Source of the DNA: Crocinitomicaceae bacterium
GTDB taxonomy: Bacteria > Bacteroidota > Bacteroidia > Flavobacteriales_D > Crocinitomicaceae
DNA length: 50,696 nt
NCBI GenBank assembly: GCA_021740745.1
Contig: JAIOZF010000012.1
Coordinates: 1 to 50,696, forward strand
Direction of reading: 5' to 3'
Positions 32,952 to 43,072 of the stretch are shown here, piece after piece; position 1 is the first letter of the stretch; every line of letters begins with the position of its first letter. The translations under genes were made by a program, and so were the position numbers. The notes under the pieces are model-generated. The model was not told the origin of the DNA. It did no database searches and was given only the letters and a program-made list of their open reading frames with translations.

Positions 32952-33061
32952 GATTTTTACTGTGTTAATTAAACAATTTTACACATATTTGTATATTAAT
33001 TGCATTCAAAGTTAAACCAAATCTGTAACTCGTTGTACAGCCGTTCGTTTAAGGTATTAGT

Positions 33062-36000
33062 ATGAGGATATTATTAGCATTTATTTTTGCCGTTTTTTCG
33101 TTCCTTAGTTGGACTCAAGCGCCTGTTTTTCATGTGAATGGAAATTTGAAAAATCACATTAACGGAAAGCCAGAAGCGGGGGTAAAGGTTGAGTTGGTTC
33201 AAGTTGGATCAACCATATTATCCGTTACTTCGACATCGAATGGTAAATATGACCTCAAGGGTGCAATTGATTATTCTAAGCCTTTTGAAATTCGATTTGC
33301 TAAGGATGGTTTTGTTGCTAAAAAAATTGCTTTTGATTATTCTAAAATGAACGTTGAAGATGCGCCTCCAGGTGAAATTCAACCTTACAAGGATGCTGCA
33401 ATTGATATGATTCCAAACAATCCAGCGGTAGATTTGTCCTTTTTGAATTCTGAACCGATTGGAAAATTTTATTACGATGAATTTAAATTTGTTGGTATTC
33501 CTGATGTGAATTACAACAATAGAATGAAATCCAAAGTAGAGAAAGTTCTGATAGATGCAGAAAAAAACAAGGCTCTAAATGATGCAAATTATCAAGCATT
33601 AATTAAAGCGGCTGATGGATATTACTTAAATAAAAATTTAGAGGCAGCAAGAGCCAAATACGAAGAGGCAATCCAAATCAAAGGTAAGGAAATGGAGAAG
33701 CATCCGAATGACCGTATTCTGGAGTTAGATGCCTTAATTGCTGCTAAAAACAAGGAAGATTTAGTCAATGCGCAATCAGACTCAGAGTATTTAGGCCTAA
33801 TTAAAGAAGCCGATGCATTAAGGGATCAAAAAAAATATGATTTAGCCATTGATAAGTATGAGCAGGCAATTGCGAAAAGAGATGAAGATTATCCCAATAC
33901 GCAAATTGAGCTGATTTATAAATTGAAGAAGGAGGCAGAGAACGAGGATAAATTCAAAGAAGCGGTTCGATTGGCTGACATGTTCTATACCCAAAAATCT
34001 TGGCCAGCAGCAAAGGAAAAATACTTAATTGCACAGCAATTAAAACCCACAGATCCGCATCCGATTGCTCGTTTAGCTGATATTGACGCAAAATTAAACG
34101 GACAAACAGCTGCTGCTGAAAAGAAAAAGAAATATGAAGAAGCAGTTGCGGCAGCTGATGTTTTATTTACGGATGGTAAATATGAAGATGCTAAGTTGAA
34201 GTACAAAGAGGCATTAACATTTGAAAATGCAGCAACTTACCCTGTTGAACGTGGAAAAGAATGTGACAAAAAAATTGCTGAAGCTCTTTTAGAAAAGCAA
34301 AAACAAGAAAAAATCGTCAAATTGTTAGCAGAAGGAGGGACTTTATTTACAACTTCAAAATGGTTAGATGCAAAAGCAAAGTACAGTGAAGTGAAAACTT
34401 TGGATCCAGCTAATTCAGAAGCACTTGGAAGATTGGATGAAATCGAAGCAAAATTAAAAGAAGAGCAAGATGTGGCTGCTCAAATGGCAAAATTCACCAA
34501 ATTGGTTGCAGAAGGTGATTTGGCTATTAAAACTTTGAAATTCGCAGATGCATTAGGAAAGTTTGAAGAGGCCTTCATCATAAAACAAGATCCTGGGGTT
34601 CAAGTTAAAATAGACGATGCCAAAAAGAGGTTACAAGAACAAGAAGATAAAGCTGCACAAGAGCTTAAGTTCAATGAATTAAAGGCCGAAGGACTAAAAT
34701 TAGCTACTGAACAGCAATGGTTAGCAGCAAAATCAAAATTAATTGAAGCAAATGCGATAAAGGTTGATCCAATAATTACTCAAAAATTAAAGGAGATCGA
34801 GGAGAAAATCAAAGCCAATGAGTCAATGGTTCAATTGGAGAAAGATTACCAAGATTTAATTGCTCAGGCTCAATCGAAAGAAACAAGCAAAGAGTATGAC
34901 GGAGCAATTGCGAAATATAAAGAGGCATCATTGAAAAAGCCTGCTGAGCAAATGCCAAGAGAAAAGATTATAGAATTAACTGAATTAAAGAAAAATAATC
35001 TTTTAGCCGCAGAGAATGAAATTAAATATAACGCAGCTCTAAAACGCGGTGACGATTTTATGGCTCAGCAAAAATACTTGGAAGCCATAAAAGAATTTAA
35101 TACTGCAAATGGCTTAAAACCTGAAGAAAAAGAACCAGTTGATAAAGCCGCAGAAGCTGAGCGATTGGAAAAAACTAAAAGTAGTGATCAAGATCAAGCT
35201 TTTGAAAAAATGTTGAATGCTGCTCAAACAAAACTAGATGAGAAGGATTTTGCTAAAGCAAGAGAATTGGCAGACCGCGCTGCCAAGGTTCGCGTAAATG
35301 ATGAACGACCAAAAGAATTGCTTGATAAAATTACCTTGGCTGAAAATTTAGAAAAGAACTACAATACCAAGATAGCCGAGGCTGAAAAATTGGCAGCAGA
35401 GAAAAATTATATGAAAGCGATTGCTGCATTTGAACAAGCGAAAATATTTAAAGCAGATGCAACAGAACCCCAAGAACGCATTGATGAAATAAATAAAATC
35501 ATCGCGGATGCTTCATTGGTTGCCGAAAAGGAAGCTCTTTACAAGGATTTCATGAACAAAGGTGCTTTAAGTGAAAAAGCGAAGAATTGGGAACAAGCAC
35601 TGTTGAATTATCAGAATGCATTGAATCTAAAAGAGAAGGATCAACCAGCTCAGAATAAAATTGATGAAATGCAACAAATTTTGGATGATTTGGCAAATGC
35701 ATCGAAAAGTGAACTTGAGAAATTGAACAAGTTTAATGCACTCATTAAGGAGGCAGATGATTTGTTTGCCAATGAAGATTACCTTTCAGCAAAAGCAAAG
35801 TATGAGTCTGCACTCGCTATTATTGGCGATAATGCCTATGCAATTAGTCAAGTACAAGAATGTCAAAAAAGAGAGATTATAAGAAGCGAAGGTGAAGTAG
35901 AGAAAAATTATCAGAAAATTGTTGATAAAGGCGATGAGAATTTTAATGTAAAGGATTATGAAAAAGCAAAGGAGTATTACAATCGTGCCCTATCGATTCG

Positions 36001-37693
36001 AAATGTAGATCCATATCCAAAGCAGAAATTAGCTGAAATTGAAGCAATTGTGAACCCAGTAGTTATAGTTGAACAATCGATTACATTAGAACCACTTGGA
36101 GAACCTTTCCAAGAAAATTCGATTATGGATGGTTACGCTGCGCTAGTTCAAGCTGATATAGAAAGAAAGAATATCAAGGACGAAAAAGTAGAGCGTAAAG
36201 TTAATCGTGCGATTGAAACTGAAGAGGCTATTAGCGATTTGAAAGTACAGCAGCAGTTAGATAATACGAATGAAATTGAAAATATCATTATTAAGATTGG
36301 TGAAACAAATACGGAATCTGATTTAAATCGCGAGGCTATTGTTCGTGCATTGCGCGAGGCCGATTCAGAATACACTTCGATAGCTGCTGAAGAATCTGCA
36401 TTTAAACAAGCTGATTTAGTTAAATCACAGGGAAGAATTGAAGATGTTATTAAAGAGACAGGGATTGACTACAATACTAGAAATGATGTTTACGAAGACA
36501 ATACGATCCTTCTTCATTCTTATGAAGGTTCGCTTCGAGTTGCGAATGTTGAAAGAAGTGAAAAGTATAATTCGTTAAATATAGATGCTGATCAAAAGTT
36601 AAAAACTGTCCAAGTAAATTTGGATGAATTAGCTCTTCAGAATACCGAAAACAGAACTGATAATGAAACTAAGTTGAATGAGGTAATTATTGTTGTTGAA
36701 GATGCTGAAGCTGTACGTATTGAAAATAAGGAAGAGGCCCTTTTGGGAAGTAATGCGATTATTGAAGTAGAGAATGTGAAAATAGCGGATAAAGCTGTTC
36801 AAGATTCCAAACACGCTCCTACCAATAATGAAGATCTAAAGGTAGTTTCAGAGGTTGTTTTGATTGCAGAAAATTACAGATCTGGAGTTGCTAAAGATAG
36901 AACAACTGATAATACAGGTTCATTGGATGCATATACAATTACGCTAGACGATGATTACACGGACCGTGAAAACGGCCGTAAAGAAAATACGGAAAAATTA
37001 AAGGATAACGAATCTGCACTCGTTTCGTCTGCAGAGCAAACGTATTCTGATGAAACCGTAAAGTATCTTCAAAACAAGAACGTAATAGAAAACGAGGATG
37101 CTAAAGTGATTGGTGTTCGTGAAAAAGAGGAAGCTAAATCGGATGAGAATGCACTTGCTGTTGAATCAATTGTAACTAAAGCAACTGACAATTATGAAAC
37201 AAATACCTTGTCTGATGATGAACAACGATTAAATACGCGTTCAGAAATTGAGATTGTCAATGTGAATTCTGCTGAATACGATAAGATTACGAACGAAAAA
37301 CAAGAAAAAAATGCTTCCATATCTGATGATTTAAATAAATCAATTAGCACTGGAGTGACTAATCTAGAATACGCAAAAACAGATAAACTTCAGCAAAATC
37401 AGCAAAAGTTAGATGGTGTTGAAGATAAAAAACCGGAAAGAATTAGAGTCGCAAATGCATTAGGTAATAAATACCCTGAAGGTGTTACCCAAGAATCGTT
37501 TACACAGAATGATGAAAACGGTCTAATGAAATCCATTATTACCAGAAGAATTGTTGTCATCAATGGAGAAGGTAATGTGTATGTTAGAACACAAACATTG
37601 CAAAGTATCACATATTCTAAAAATGATCAACCAACAACAGAAAATGTTTGGCAAAAGGAAACAACTGGTCCACATTTGCAAAAGCACTATTAG
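33062..37693 (+). CDS. Giant exported repeat protein (about 14 TPR-like repeats, 1543 residues)
   Basis: A signal peptide (MRILLAFIFAVFSFLSWTQA) precedes a carboxypeptidase-regulatory-like beta domain (about 25-100; GKPEAGVKVELVQVGS, SNGKYDLKG). From about 177 to 1000 run some fourteen ~59-residue helical repeats of the form (Y/F)xxLIxxADxxxxxKxYxxAxxKYxxAxxLKP...(EI)xxK, such as ADALRDQKKYDLAIDKYEQA and GDENFNVKDYEKAKEYYNRA. A very acidic, Asn/Glu-rich helical region (about 1000-1455) follows, then a conserved-looking C-terminal module (YPEGVTQESFTQ, RRIVVINGEGNVYVRTQTL, WQKET). Similar modules end other large Bacteroidota exported proteins. It is probably periplasmic or outer-membrane associated; function unknown. 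Its 3' end is overlapped by an apbE-like gene. Confidence 0.82.
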   Translation: MRILLAFIFAVFSFLSWTQAPVFHVNGNLKNHINGKPEAGVKVELVQVGSTILSVTSTSNGKYDLKGAIDYSKPFEIRFAKDGFVAKKIAFDYSKMNVEDAPPGEIQPYKDAAIDMIPNNPAVDLSFLNSEPIGKFYYDEFKFVGIPDVNYNNRMKSKVEKVLIDAEKNKALNDANYQALIKAADGYYLNKNLEAARAKYEEAIQIKGKEMEKHPNDRILELDALIAAKNKEDLVNAQSDSEYLGLIKEADALRDQKKYDLAIDKYEQAIAKRDEDYPNTQIELIYKLKKEAENEDKFKEAVRLADMFYTQKSWPAAKEKYLIAQQLKPTDPHPIARLADIDAKLNGQTAAAEKKKKYEEAVAAADVLFTDGKYEDAKLKYKEALTFENAATYPVERGKECDKKIAEALLEKQKQEKIVKLLAEGGTLFTTSKWLDAKAKYSEVKTLDPANSEALGRLDEIEAKLKEEQDVAAQMAKFTKLVAEGDLAIKTLKFADALGKFEEAFIIKQDPGVQVKIDDAKKRLQEQEDKAAQELKFNELKAEGLKLATEQQWLAAKSKLIEANAIKVDPIITQKLKEIEEKIKANESMVQLEKDYQDLIAQAQSKETSKEYDGAIAKYKEASLKKPAEQMPREKIIELTELKKNNLLAAENEIKYNAALKRGDDFMAQQKYLEAIKEFNTANGLKPEEKEPVDKAAEAERLEKTKSSDQDQAFEKMLNAAQTKLDEKDFAKARELADRAAKVRVNDERPKELLDKITLAENLEKNYNTKIAEAEKLAAEKNYMKAIAAFEQAKIFKADATEPQERIDEINKIIADASLVAEKEALYKDFMNKGALSEKAKNWEQALLNYQNALNLKEKDQPAQNKIDEMQQILDDLANASKSELEKLNKFNALIKEADDLFANEDYLSAKAKYESALAIIGDNAYAISQVQECQKREIIRSEGEVEKNYQKIVDKGDENFNVKDYEKAKEYYNRALSIRNVDPYPKQKLAEIEAIVNPVVIVEQSITLEPLGEPFQENSIMDGYAALVQADIERKNIKDEKVERKVNRAIETEEAISDLKVQQQLDNTNEIENIIIKIGETNTESDLNREAIVRALREADSEYTSIAAEESAFKQADLVKSQGRIEDVIKETGIDYNTRNDVYEDNTILLHSYEGSLRVANVERSEKYNSLNIDADQKLKTVQVNLDELALQNTENRTDNETKLNEVIIVVEDAEAVRIENKEEALLGSNAIIEVENVKIADKAVQDSKHAPTNNEDLKVVSEVVLIAENYRSGVAKDRTTDNTGSLDAYTITLDDDYTDRENGRKENTEKLKDNESALVSSAEQTYSDETVKYLQNKNVIENEDAKVIGVREKEEAKSDENALAVESIVTKATDNYETNTLSDDEQRLNTRSEIEIVNVNSAEYDKITNEKQEKNASISDDLNKSISTGVTNLEYAKTDKLQQNQQKLDGVEDKKPERIRVANALGNKYPEGVTQESFTQNDENGLMKSIITRRIVVINGEGNVYVRTQTLQSITYSKNDQPTTENVWQKETTGPHLQKHY

Positions 37694-38720
37694 TCTATTT
37701 TTCATTCTTTTTCTGACAAGTTGCGATTCAAGCAATGAGGTAAAAGAAATTGAAGGCCATGTTTTTCAAGGTGAAACTCAGGGAACGACATATCAAATAA
37801 TTTTAGCAGAAGACAAGGCAAATTTTACCAATGCTGAAATAAAATCTATTCTGGCTTCTTTCGATATGTCACTTTCTACTTACGTTGATTCGTCCATTAT
37901 TACCAAGTTGAATCAATCAGAAACGTCGATTGAATTAATCGATTCGACTGGCTATTTCAAACGTTGTTACGAGGAAAGTAAATTGGTTTACGAAGCATCA
38001 GAAGGTGCGTTTGACCCATCCGTTTTTCCTTTAGTGGAAGGATGGGGATTCATGAAGAATCTAGAAACACCTTTGTCCAAATCGATGGTTGATTCAATAC
38101 TGAAATTCGTAAGTTTTGAGAACGATAAATTTCATTCTATTGAATTTGATGGTAATATTATTCGTTCATCAAAAAAAGACAAACGATTTAAACTCGATTT
38201 TAATGCAATAGCGCAAGGACTTTCTGTGGATGTTTTGTCAGAGTTCATTAGTTCACGTGGGCACAAAAATTTCTATGTTGAAATTGGAGGGGAAATGAGA
38301 GTGAAAGGAACAAATAGAAGTGGTGAGAAATGGAAAATCGGTATCGACGTACCAAAAGAGGATACTTCTTCAAACGGAGTTCGACAATTAGAGAACGTCT
38401 TGTCGATTACCAATAAAGCAATCGCAACTAGTGGTAATTATCGAAAGTTCTATGTTAAAGATGGAAAGAAATACGCTCATACATTAGATCCTCGCACCGG
38501 TTATCCAGTTGAGCATGCATTGTTAAGTGCAACAGTGATTAGTAATAATTGCTCTACTTCTGATGCTTACGCGACTGTGTTTATGGTTGTAGGTCTTGAA
38601 GAATCAAAGAAATTTGTCAAAAACCATCCCGAATTAGGTCTTGAGGTTTACCTCTTATATGATGACAATAACACCATAAAACGTTACCATAACCGATCTG
38701 TTGAGGCATATTTGGAATAA
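37644..38720 (+). CDS. apbE: FAD:protein FMN transferase ApbE, lipoprotein
   Basis: The 358-residue protein has a lipobox (LFLTSC, Cys27) after a hydrophobic stretch and the ApbE fold: GETQGTTYQIILA, FDMSLSTYVDSS, FDPSVFPLVEGWGF, KLDFNAIAQGLSVDVL, YVEIGGEMRVKG, AIATSGNYRKFYV and YAHTLDPRTGYPVEH with STSDAYATVFMV. ApbE attaches FMN to a Thr of flavoproteins such as RnfG/NqrC at the outer face of the membrane. Bacteroidota depend on Na+-NQR, a plausible client. The only good start, ATG 37644, lies 50 nt inside the upstream repeat-protein gene in another frame. Longer in-frame starts would not give a signal peptide. Confidence 0.93.
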   Translation: MFGKRKQLVHICKSTISLFFILFLTSCDSSNEVKEIEGHVFQGETQGTTYQIILAEDKANFTNAEIKSILASFDMSLSTYVDSSIITKLNQSETSIELIDSTGYFKRCYEESKLVYEASEGAFDPSVFPLVEGWGFMKNLETPLSKSMVDSILKFVSFENDKFHSIEFDGNIIRSSKKDKRFKLDFNAIAQGLSVDVLSEFISSRGHKNFYVEIGGEMRVKGTNRSGEKWKIGIDVPKEDTSSNGVRQLENVLSITNKAIATSGNYRKFYVKDGKKYAHTLDPRTGYPVEHALLSATVISNNCSTSDAYATVFMVVGLEESKKFVKNHPELGLEVYLLYDDNNTIKRYHNRSVEAYLE

Positions 38721-38812
38721 AATCGAAGTAATTCAATTTCTTTTGTCAGTAACTAGTTTCATTTGATAAATTGGGTTTTTTATTTTGACTTAAATTCACC
38801 AAAAGAAACAAA

Positions 38813-39181
38813 ATGAAAAGCAATAAGATTATCCTTCACCTTGCCATTGTAGCAAAACTGATTCTTTCCTTTTTTATTAGCTCCTATTTTTGGAATACAG
38901 ACACGCTCTACGACATCAACAATTTACCTGTTTACGTCTTATTTCTATGTGTTGCTTATATTGTACTGCAAATGATTAGCAGAAAAATCTCAACTGCGCA
39001 GCATTGGTGGGATTGGGTATACTATCTTGGATTATTGTGTATCATGTTGCCAGTCATGTTGGCAAATGAGGAATCACTCAAAATGTACAATTACATCACC
39101 GATTATGGAACGCTTTTGTTGCTGATTCCAGTTTTAGTGGATGGATATTTACTTATTAAGCCAAAATCATCTCAATCATGA
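38813..39181 (+). CDS. Small four-helix membrane protein, unknown function
   Basis: The 122-residue protein has four predicted transmembrane segments (about 7-23 LAIVAKLILSFFIS, 38-56 LPVYVLFLCVAYIVLQMI, 66-84 WVYYLGLLCIMLPVML, 98-114 GTLLLLIPVLVDGYLLI). No family is recognised. Its stop overlaps the start of the Mpl-like ligase gene (ATGA), so the two are translationally coupled and probably belong to one transcript. A role in envelope or peptidoglycan metabolism is therefore possible but not shown. Confidence 0.75.
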   Translation: MKSNKIILHLAIVAKLILSFFISSYFWNTDTLYDINNLPVYVLFLCVAYIVLQMISRKISTAQHWWDWVYYLGLLCIMLPVMLANEESLKMYNYITDYGTLLLLIPVLVDGYLLIKPKSSQS

Positions 39182-40539
39182 ATATTCATTTTATTGCCAT
39201 TGGCGGAAGTGCCATGCACAATCTTGCAATTGCTTTAAGTCGCAAAGGAGCCAATGTAACAGGATCGGATGATGAGATTTTTGAGCCTTCACGAACGCGC
39301 CTTGAAAAACAAGGAATTTTGCCTGAAACGATAGGTTGGTTCGCTGACAAGATTAATTCAAATCTTGATGCTGTTATTCTGGGAATGCATGCACGCGAGG
39401 ACAACCCAGAGCTGTTGAAAGCAAAAGAATTGAATATTCCTGTGTTTTCTTATCCTGAATATTTATACGAACAAAGTAAGGACAAGAAAAGAATTGTCAT
39501 TGGTGGAAGTCATGGTAAAACTACGATTACCTCAATGTTACTGCATGTTATGAATGCCTTGCAAATAGATGTTGACTATATGGTTGGTGCCCAATTAGAA
39601 GGATATGACTGTATGGTAAGGTTATCCGAAACCGCAAAAGTAATGATTTTAGAAGGTGATGAGTACTTAAGCTCACCGATTGATCGTCGACCAAAATTAC
39701 ATTTGTACCATCCTGATGTTGCAATTATAAGTGGTATCGCATGGGATCATATTAATGTGTTTCCATCCTTCGAAAATTATGTTGATCAGTTTGATATTTT
39801 TTGTTCCTTGATTCAAAAAAACGGGACATTAATTTATAATACGGAAGATGAAGAAGTGAACAAGCTAGGGCTAAAATACGCATCATCAATTAATACTGTT
39901 CCCTATGCTACACCAGAGTACGATGTTACTGATTCAGGAACGTTATTGAAGTTTGAAGGTAAAGCATATCCCTTGCAAATATTTGGGGGACATAACCTTC
40001 AAAATTTAATGGGAGCAATGTATTTAGCAAAAGAAATAGGAGTGGACCCACACGATTTCTTTACAGCTGTTCAATCGTTTACAGGGGCGGGAAAACGCTT
40101 GCAAAAAGTAGTGGAAACAAAAAATTTCACCATGTTTAAAGATTTTGCTCATTCTCCATCAAAATTAAAGGCTACAACAAAGGCGGTGAAAGAACAATAC
40201 AATAATCGAACAGTGGTCGCATGTATGGAATTACATACTTTTTCATCCTTGAAAAAAGAATTCTTGCCACATTACAAAGATGCGATGCAAATGGCAGACC
40301 ATGCAATTGTATACTATAGTCCTGAGGTTGTTCACCACAAAAAACTAGAACCTATTTCAAAAGAATTGGTTTCTGAAGGTTTTGGAGGAAATGTGGTTGT
40401 AATGAATGAAACGGCAGAAGTTTTGCAATTCATTCGTGCCCAAAACTGGGACAATTCTGTACTATTAATGATGTCGTCTGGAAATTTTGACGGAATCGAT
40501 TACGATGCTTTAGGAAAAGAAATAGTTGACGGACTTTAA
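39178..40539 (+). CDS. mpl: Mpl-like peptidoglycan-recycling Mur ligase
   Basis: The 453-residue Mur-family ligase has the N-terminal Rossmann-like MNIHFIAIGGSAMHNLAIAL, the P-loop IGGSHGKTTITSM, LEGDEYLSSPIDRRPK, the SGIAWDHINVFPSFENYV segment and the C-terminal FKDFAHSPSKLKATTKAVKE. The AHSPSK in place of the AHHPTE of MurC, and length near 450, match Mpl (UDP-MurNAc:tripeptide ligase), which rejoins recycled murein peptides to UDP-MurNAc. Bacteroidota carry this version annotated as peptidoglycan synthetase. It could also be an Mpl-like enzyme of somewhat different substrate. It overlaps the small membrane protein gene by 4 nt. Confidence 0.88.
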   Translation: MNIHFIAIGGSAMHNLAIALSRKGANVTGSDDEIFEPSRTRLEKQGILPETIGWFADKINSNLDAVILGMHAREDNPELLKAKELNIPVFSYPEYLYEQSKDKKRIVIGGSHGKTTITSMLLHVMNALQIDVDYMVGAQLEGYDCMVRLSETAKVMILEGDEYLSSPIDRRPKLHLYHPDVAIISGIAWDHINVFPSFENYVDQFDIFCSLIQKNGTLIYNTEDEEVNKLGLKYASSINTVPYATPEYDVTDSGTLLKFEGKAYPLQIFGGHNLQNLMGAMYLAKEIGVDPHDFFTAVQSFTGAGKRLQKVVETKNFTMFKDFAHSPSKLKATTKAVKEQYNNRTVVACMELHTFSSLKKEFLPHYKDAMQMADHAIVYYSPEVVHHKKLEPISKELVSEGFGGNVVVMNETAEVLQFIRAQNWDNSVLLMMSSGNFDGIDYDALGKEIVDGL

Positions 40540-40541
40540 GT

Positions 40542-41099
40542 TTATTGTCTTCTAAAAATGAATTTACGGTAGACAATTGTCACGAAGATACTGTTCAATG
40601 TAGCCAATAATAATAGGGAAAGCATTGAGATTGCCATTGTTGAACCTGGACTATAAAAGGCTCTTGGTCCAGAACGCAAAGTATCGTAAATTTCTTTTTT
40701 CGATTTCACTTCAAAATCCTCGTTCGATTCTTTAATCTGTTGAAATTTGATTGGATCATCTAAGTCACGTTGCAAAGTTGTTTCAAATTCAGCAATCTGA
40801 TGTGCATTAAATTCCGGGTCAATTTTAGCGTAATAGAAATATAAGAAAATACTCACGAGCATAACGTAAGGTACACCAGCACTCATTGCATTTTTGATAT
40901 CCAATAAAGCATTTGAATCTTCCATTGTTTTCTTCTTGTGTAAAAACAAACCAATAGAAATCGCAAGTAAAACACCTAGTATGTTGAGCATGACAAGTGG
41001 AACAACATTAGATCCAACGATTCCTGTTGCAAAGGCTATCATCTTGATCCCAATCCACACAAGTGCGGCAATCATTCCTGTTTTTACTGTAATGCGCAT
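40542..41099 (-). CDS. DUF4199 membrane protein
   Basis: The 185-residue protein has four predicted membrane helices in the DUF4199 pattern: two N-terminal (MIAALVWIGIKMIAFATG, VVPLVMLNILGVLLAISIGL), one after an amphipathic stretch (AGVPYVMLVSIFLYFYYA), and one C-terminal (ISMLSLLLLATLNSIFVTIV). A charged loop (about 95-145) sits between helices 3 and 4. DUF4199 is restricted largely to Bacteroidota, and its function is unknown. It lies 2 nt from the convergent mpl stop and just downstream of the rho terminator. Confidence 0.85.
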   Translation of the reverse strand: MRITVKTGMIAALVWIGIKMIAFATGIVGSNVVPLVMLNILGVLLAISIGLFLHKKKTMEDSNALLDIKNAMSAGVPYVMLVSIFLYFYYAKIDPEFNAHQIAEFETTLQRDLDDPIKFQQIKESNEDFEVKSKKEIYDTLRSGPRAFYSPGSTMAISMLSLLLLATLNSIFVTIVYRKFIFRRQ

Positions 41100-41111
41100 A
41101 ATTTGAGGTAT

Positions 41112-41139
41112 AAAAAATCCCGATTCAAATGAACCGGGA
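41112..41139 (-). terminator. Intrinsic terminator downstream of rho
   Basis: On the minus strand a 9-bp stem with one mismatch (GAACCGGGA and TCCCGATTC arms flanking a 4-nt loop) is followed by TTTTTTA, 24 nt after the rho stop codon. It separates rho from the DUF4199 gene. Confidence 0.75.
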
Positions 41140-41162
41140 CAAAAATATTATTTTTAACGGGA

Positions 41163-43067
41163 TTAGCTATTCATTGAAACGAGGAATTCTTCGTTCGAAA
41201 GCGTATTCTCCATATGTGATTTCATAAATTCCATGGCTTCAACTGGATTCATATCGGCGATAAACTTACGAATCAACCAAATACGTTGTAAGACATCTTT
41301 GCTAACCAATAAATCTTCACGTCGCGTTCCAGATGCAGTGATATCAATTGCTGGGTAGATACGTCGATTCGAAATTTTACGATCTAATTGTAATTCCATG
41401 TTACCAGTTCCTTTGAATTCCTCAAAGATAACTTCATCCATTTTAGAACCTGTTTCAGTAAGTGCTGTAGCGAGAATCGAAAGTGAACCTCCATTTTCAA
41501 TCTTACGAGCTGAACCAAAGAAACGTTTTGGTTTATGCAAGGCATTCGCATCAACACCACCTGATAATACTTTACCAGAGGCTGGAGAAACGGTGTTGTA
41601 TGCACGAGCAAGACGCGTGATTGAATCTAATAAGATACAAACATCATGTCCACATTCTACCATTCTTTTTGCCTTTTCAAGAACCATATTAGCAACTTTT
41701 ACGTGTCGTTCAGCTGGTTCGTCGAATGTTGAAGCAATAACTTCTGCTTTTACACTTCTAGCCATATCAGTTACCTCTTCAGGACGTTCATCTATCAGAA
41801 GGACAATCAAATAAGTTTCTGGGTGATTTGCTGCAATAGCATTAGCAACATCTTTCAATAACATCGTTTTACCCGTTTTAGGTTGGGCAACGATCATTCC
41901 ACGTTGACCTTTACCAATTGGGGCAAAAAGATCCATTACACGCGTTGAAAGTGATTCTTGTTTATGTCCAGTTAATTTGAATTTTTCATCTGGAAACAAA
42001 GGTGTCAAATATTGAAAAGGAACACGGTCACGAATATATGATGGGTGACGACCGTTGATTGATTCAACTTTTACCAAAGGGAAGAATTTTTCTCCTTCAC
42101 GCGGTGGACGTATGGTTCCTTTCACTGTGTCTCCTGTTTTCAAACCAAATAATTTGATTTGACTTTGGGAAACATAAATATCATCTGGTGATGGCAGGTA
42201 ATTGTAATCAGATGAACGCAAAAATCCATAACCATCTTGAATAACTTCCAAGGATCCCTCAGAAGAAACAATTCCAACTAAATCAAATGTATCATCAGAT
42301 GGTTTTTCATCGTTTGGCACATGTTCAGGACGTGGTCTTGGATTCGGACGATTTTGATTCGGACGATTCTGATTTGGATTCTGATTTGGGTTGTTTTGAT
42401 TTGGATTATTCTGATTTGGATTATTTTCAGAACGATCTGGTCTCGCTGGTCGATCATTTCGCTCATTAGTGCGTTGATCTGGACGCTCATTTCGAGCAGG
42501 TCTTTCTTGACGTTCGCGCGGTTGATTTGGCGCAGTTACATCTGATTTAGAAGATCCAACCACTTCGGTAGATGAACTTTCTTCTTTAATTTCTTGCACT
42601 TTTTCAGCAGCTACTGTCGTATCTTCAACTGGTTTAGCAATTTCAATTAGATTTCTTCCTGGTCGACCTTTTTTAGTATTATCCTTATCACTATCAACGG
42701 TTTTATTTTCAGAGCTAACGATAGGGTCTGATAAAACAGATAGTTCAGCTTCAACGGTTTCGGTTGGTTTAGCTTTTTCATCTACTTTTGGAGTATCTTC
42801 AGCTTCAATTGTAGCTTTTGCATCGTCAGTTGAAAATAAACTTGGTTGACCTTTGACTGGTTCGTTTACCGTGATTTGTTTGCGTTTTCTTTTTTCACGC
42901 GCGTCAGTTGAGCTTTCTGCTGGTCCATCATTTGATGCTGATTCAGAACCTGTAATTCTGGCAACTAAATCAGCTTTTTTTAATGTGTCGGCATCTTCAA
43001 TACCGAATGTTTTGGCGATAACGCGCAAATCTGAAAGTTTTTTACTTTCTAATTCCTCTTTATTCAT
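41163..43067 (-). CDS. rho: Transcription termination factor Rho with long disordered N-terminal insertion
   Basis: The 634-residue protein is the RecA-like RNA helicase that ends transcription. The N-terminal Rho_N helix bundle (about 1-45, [12 protein letters not shown]) is followed by a ~220-residue low-complexity insertion, acidic then rich in Arg, Asn, Gln and Pro, including [15 protein letters not shown]-type repeats (about 215-245). Then come the cold-shock RNA-binding domain ([20 protein letters not shown]) and the ATPase core: Walker [42 protein letters not shown] and Q-loop/R-loop segments. Insertions here are usual in Bacteroidota Rho and in some species drive phase separation. A 13-bp palindrome lies just upstream of the ATG. 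Confidence 0.97.
   Translation of the reverse strand: MNKEELESKKLSDLRVIAKTFGIEDADTLKKADLVARITGSESASNDGPAESSTDAREKRKRKQITVNEPVKGQPSLFSTDDAKATIEAEDTPKVDEKAKPTETVEAELSVLSDPIVSSENKTVDSDKDNTKKGRPGRNLIEIAKPVEDTTVAAEKVQEIKEESSSTEVVGSSKSDVTAPNQPRERQERPARNERPDQRTNERNDRPARPDRSENNPNQNNPNQNNPNQNPNQNRPNQNRPNPRPRPEHVPNDEKPSDDTFDLVGIVSSEGSLEVIQDGYGFLRSSDYNYLPSPDDIYVSQSQIKLFGLKTGDTVKGTIRPPREGEKFFPLVKVESINGRHPSYIRDRVPFQYLTPLFPDEKFKLTGHKQESLSTRVMDLFAPIGKGQRGMIVAQPKTGKTMLLKDVANAIAANHPETYLIVLLIDERPEEVTDMARSVKAEVIASTFDEPAERHVKVANMVLEKAKRMVECGHDVCILLDSITRLARAYNTVSPASGKVLSGGVDANALHKPKRFFGSARKIENGGSLSILATALTETGSKMDEVIFEEFKGTGNMELQLDRKISNRRIYPAIDITASGTRREDLLVSKDVLQRIWLIRKFIADMNPVEAMEFMKSHMENTLSNEEFLVSMNS
42341..42428. 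repeat. Asn/Gln-coding imperfect 12-15-bp repeats inside rho
   Basis: Tandem units related to GATTTGGATTATTCT encode NNPNQ, NPNQ and NRPNQ on the minus strand, about six units. They form part of the disordered Rho insertion and may vary in number. Confidence 0.8.
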
Positions 43068-43072
43068 AAAAT

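Noticed and set aside
42278-42545. Several overlapping ORFs in other frames across the rho insertion
   Set aside because: They are by-products of the short tandem repeats in rho; all are low-complexity and lack starts with promoters.
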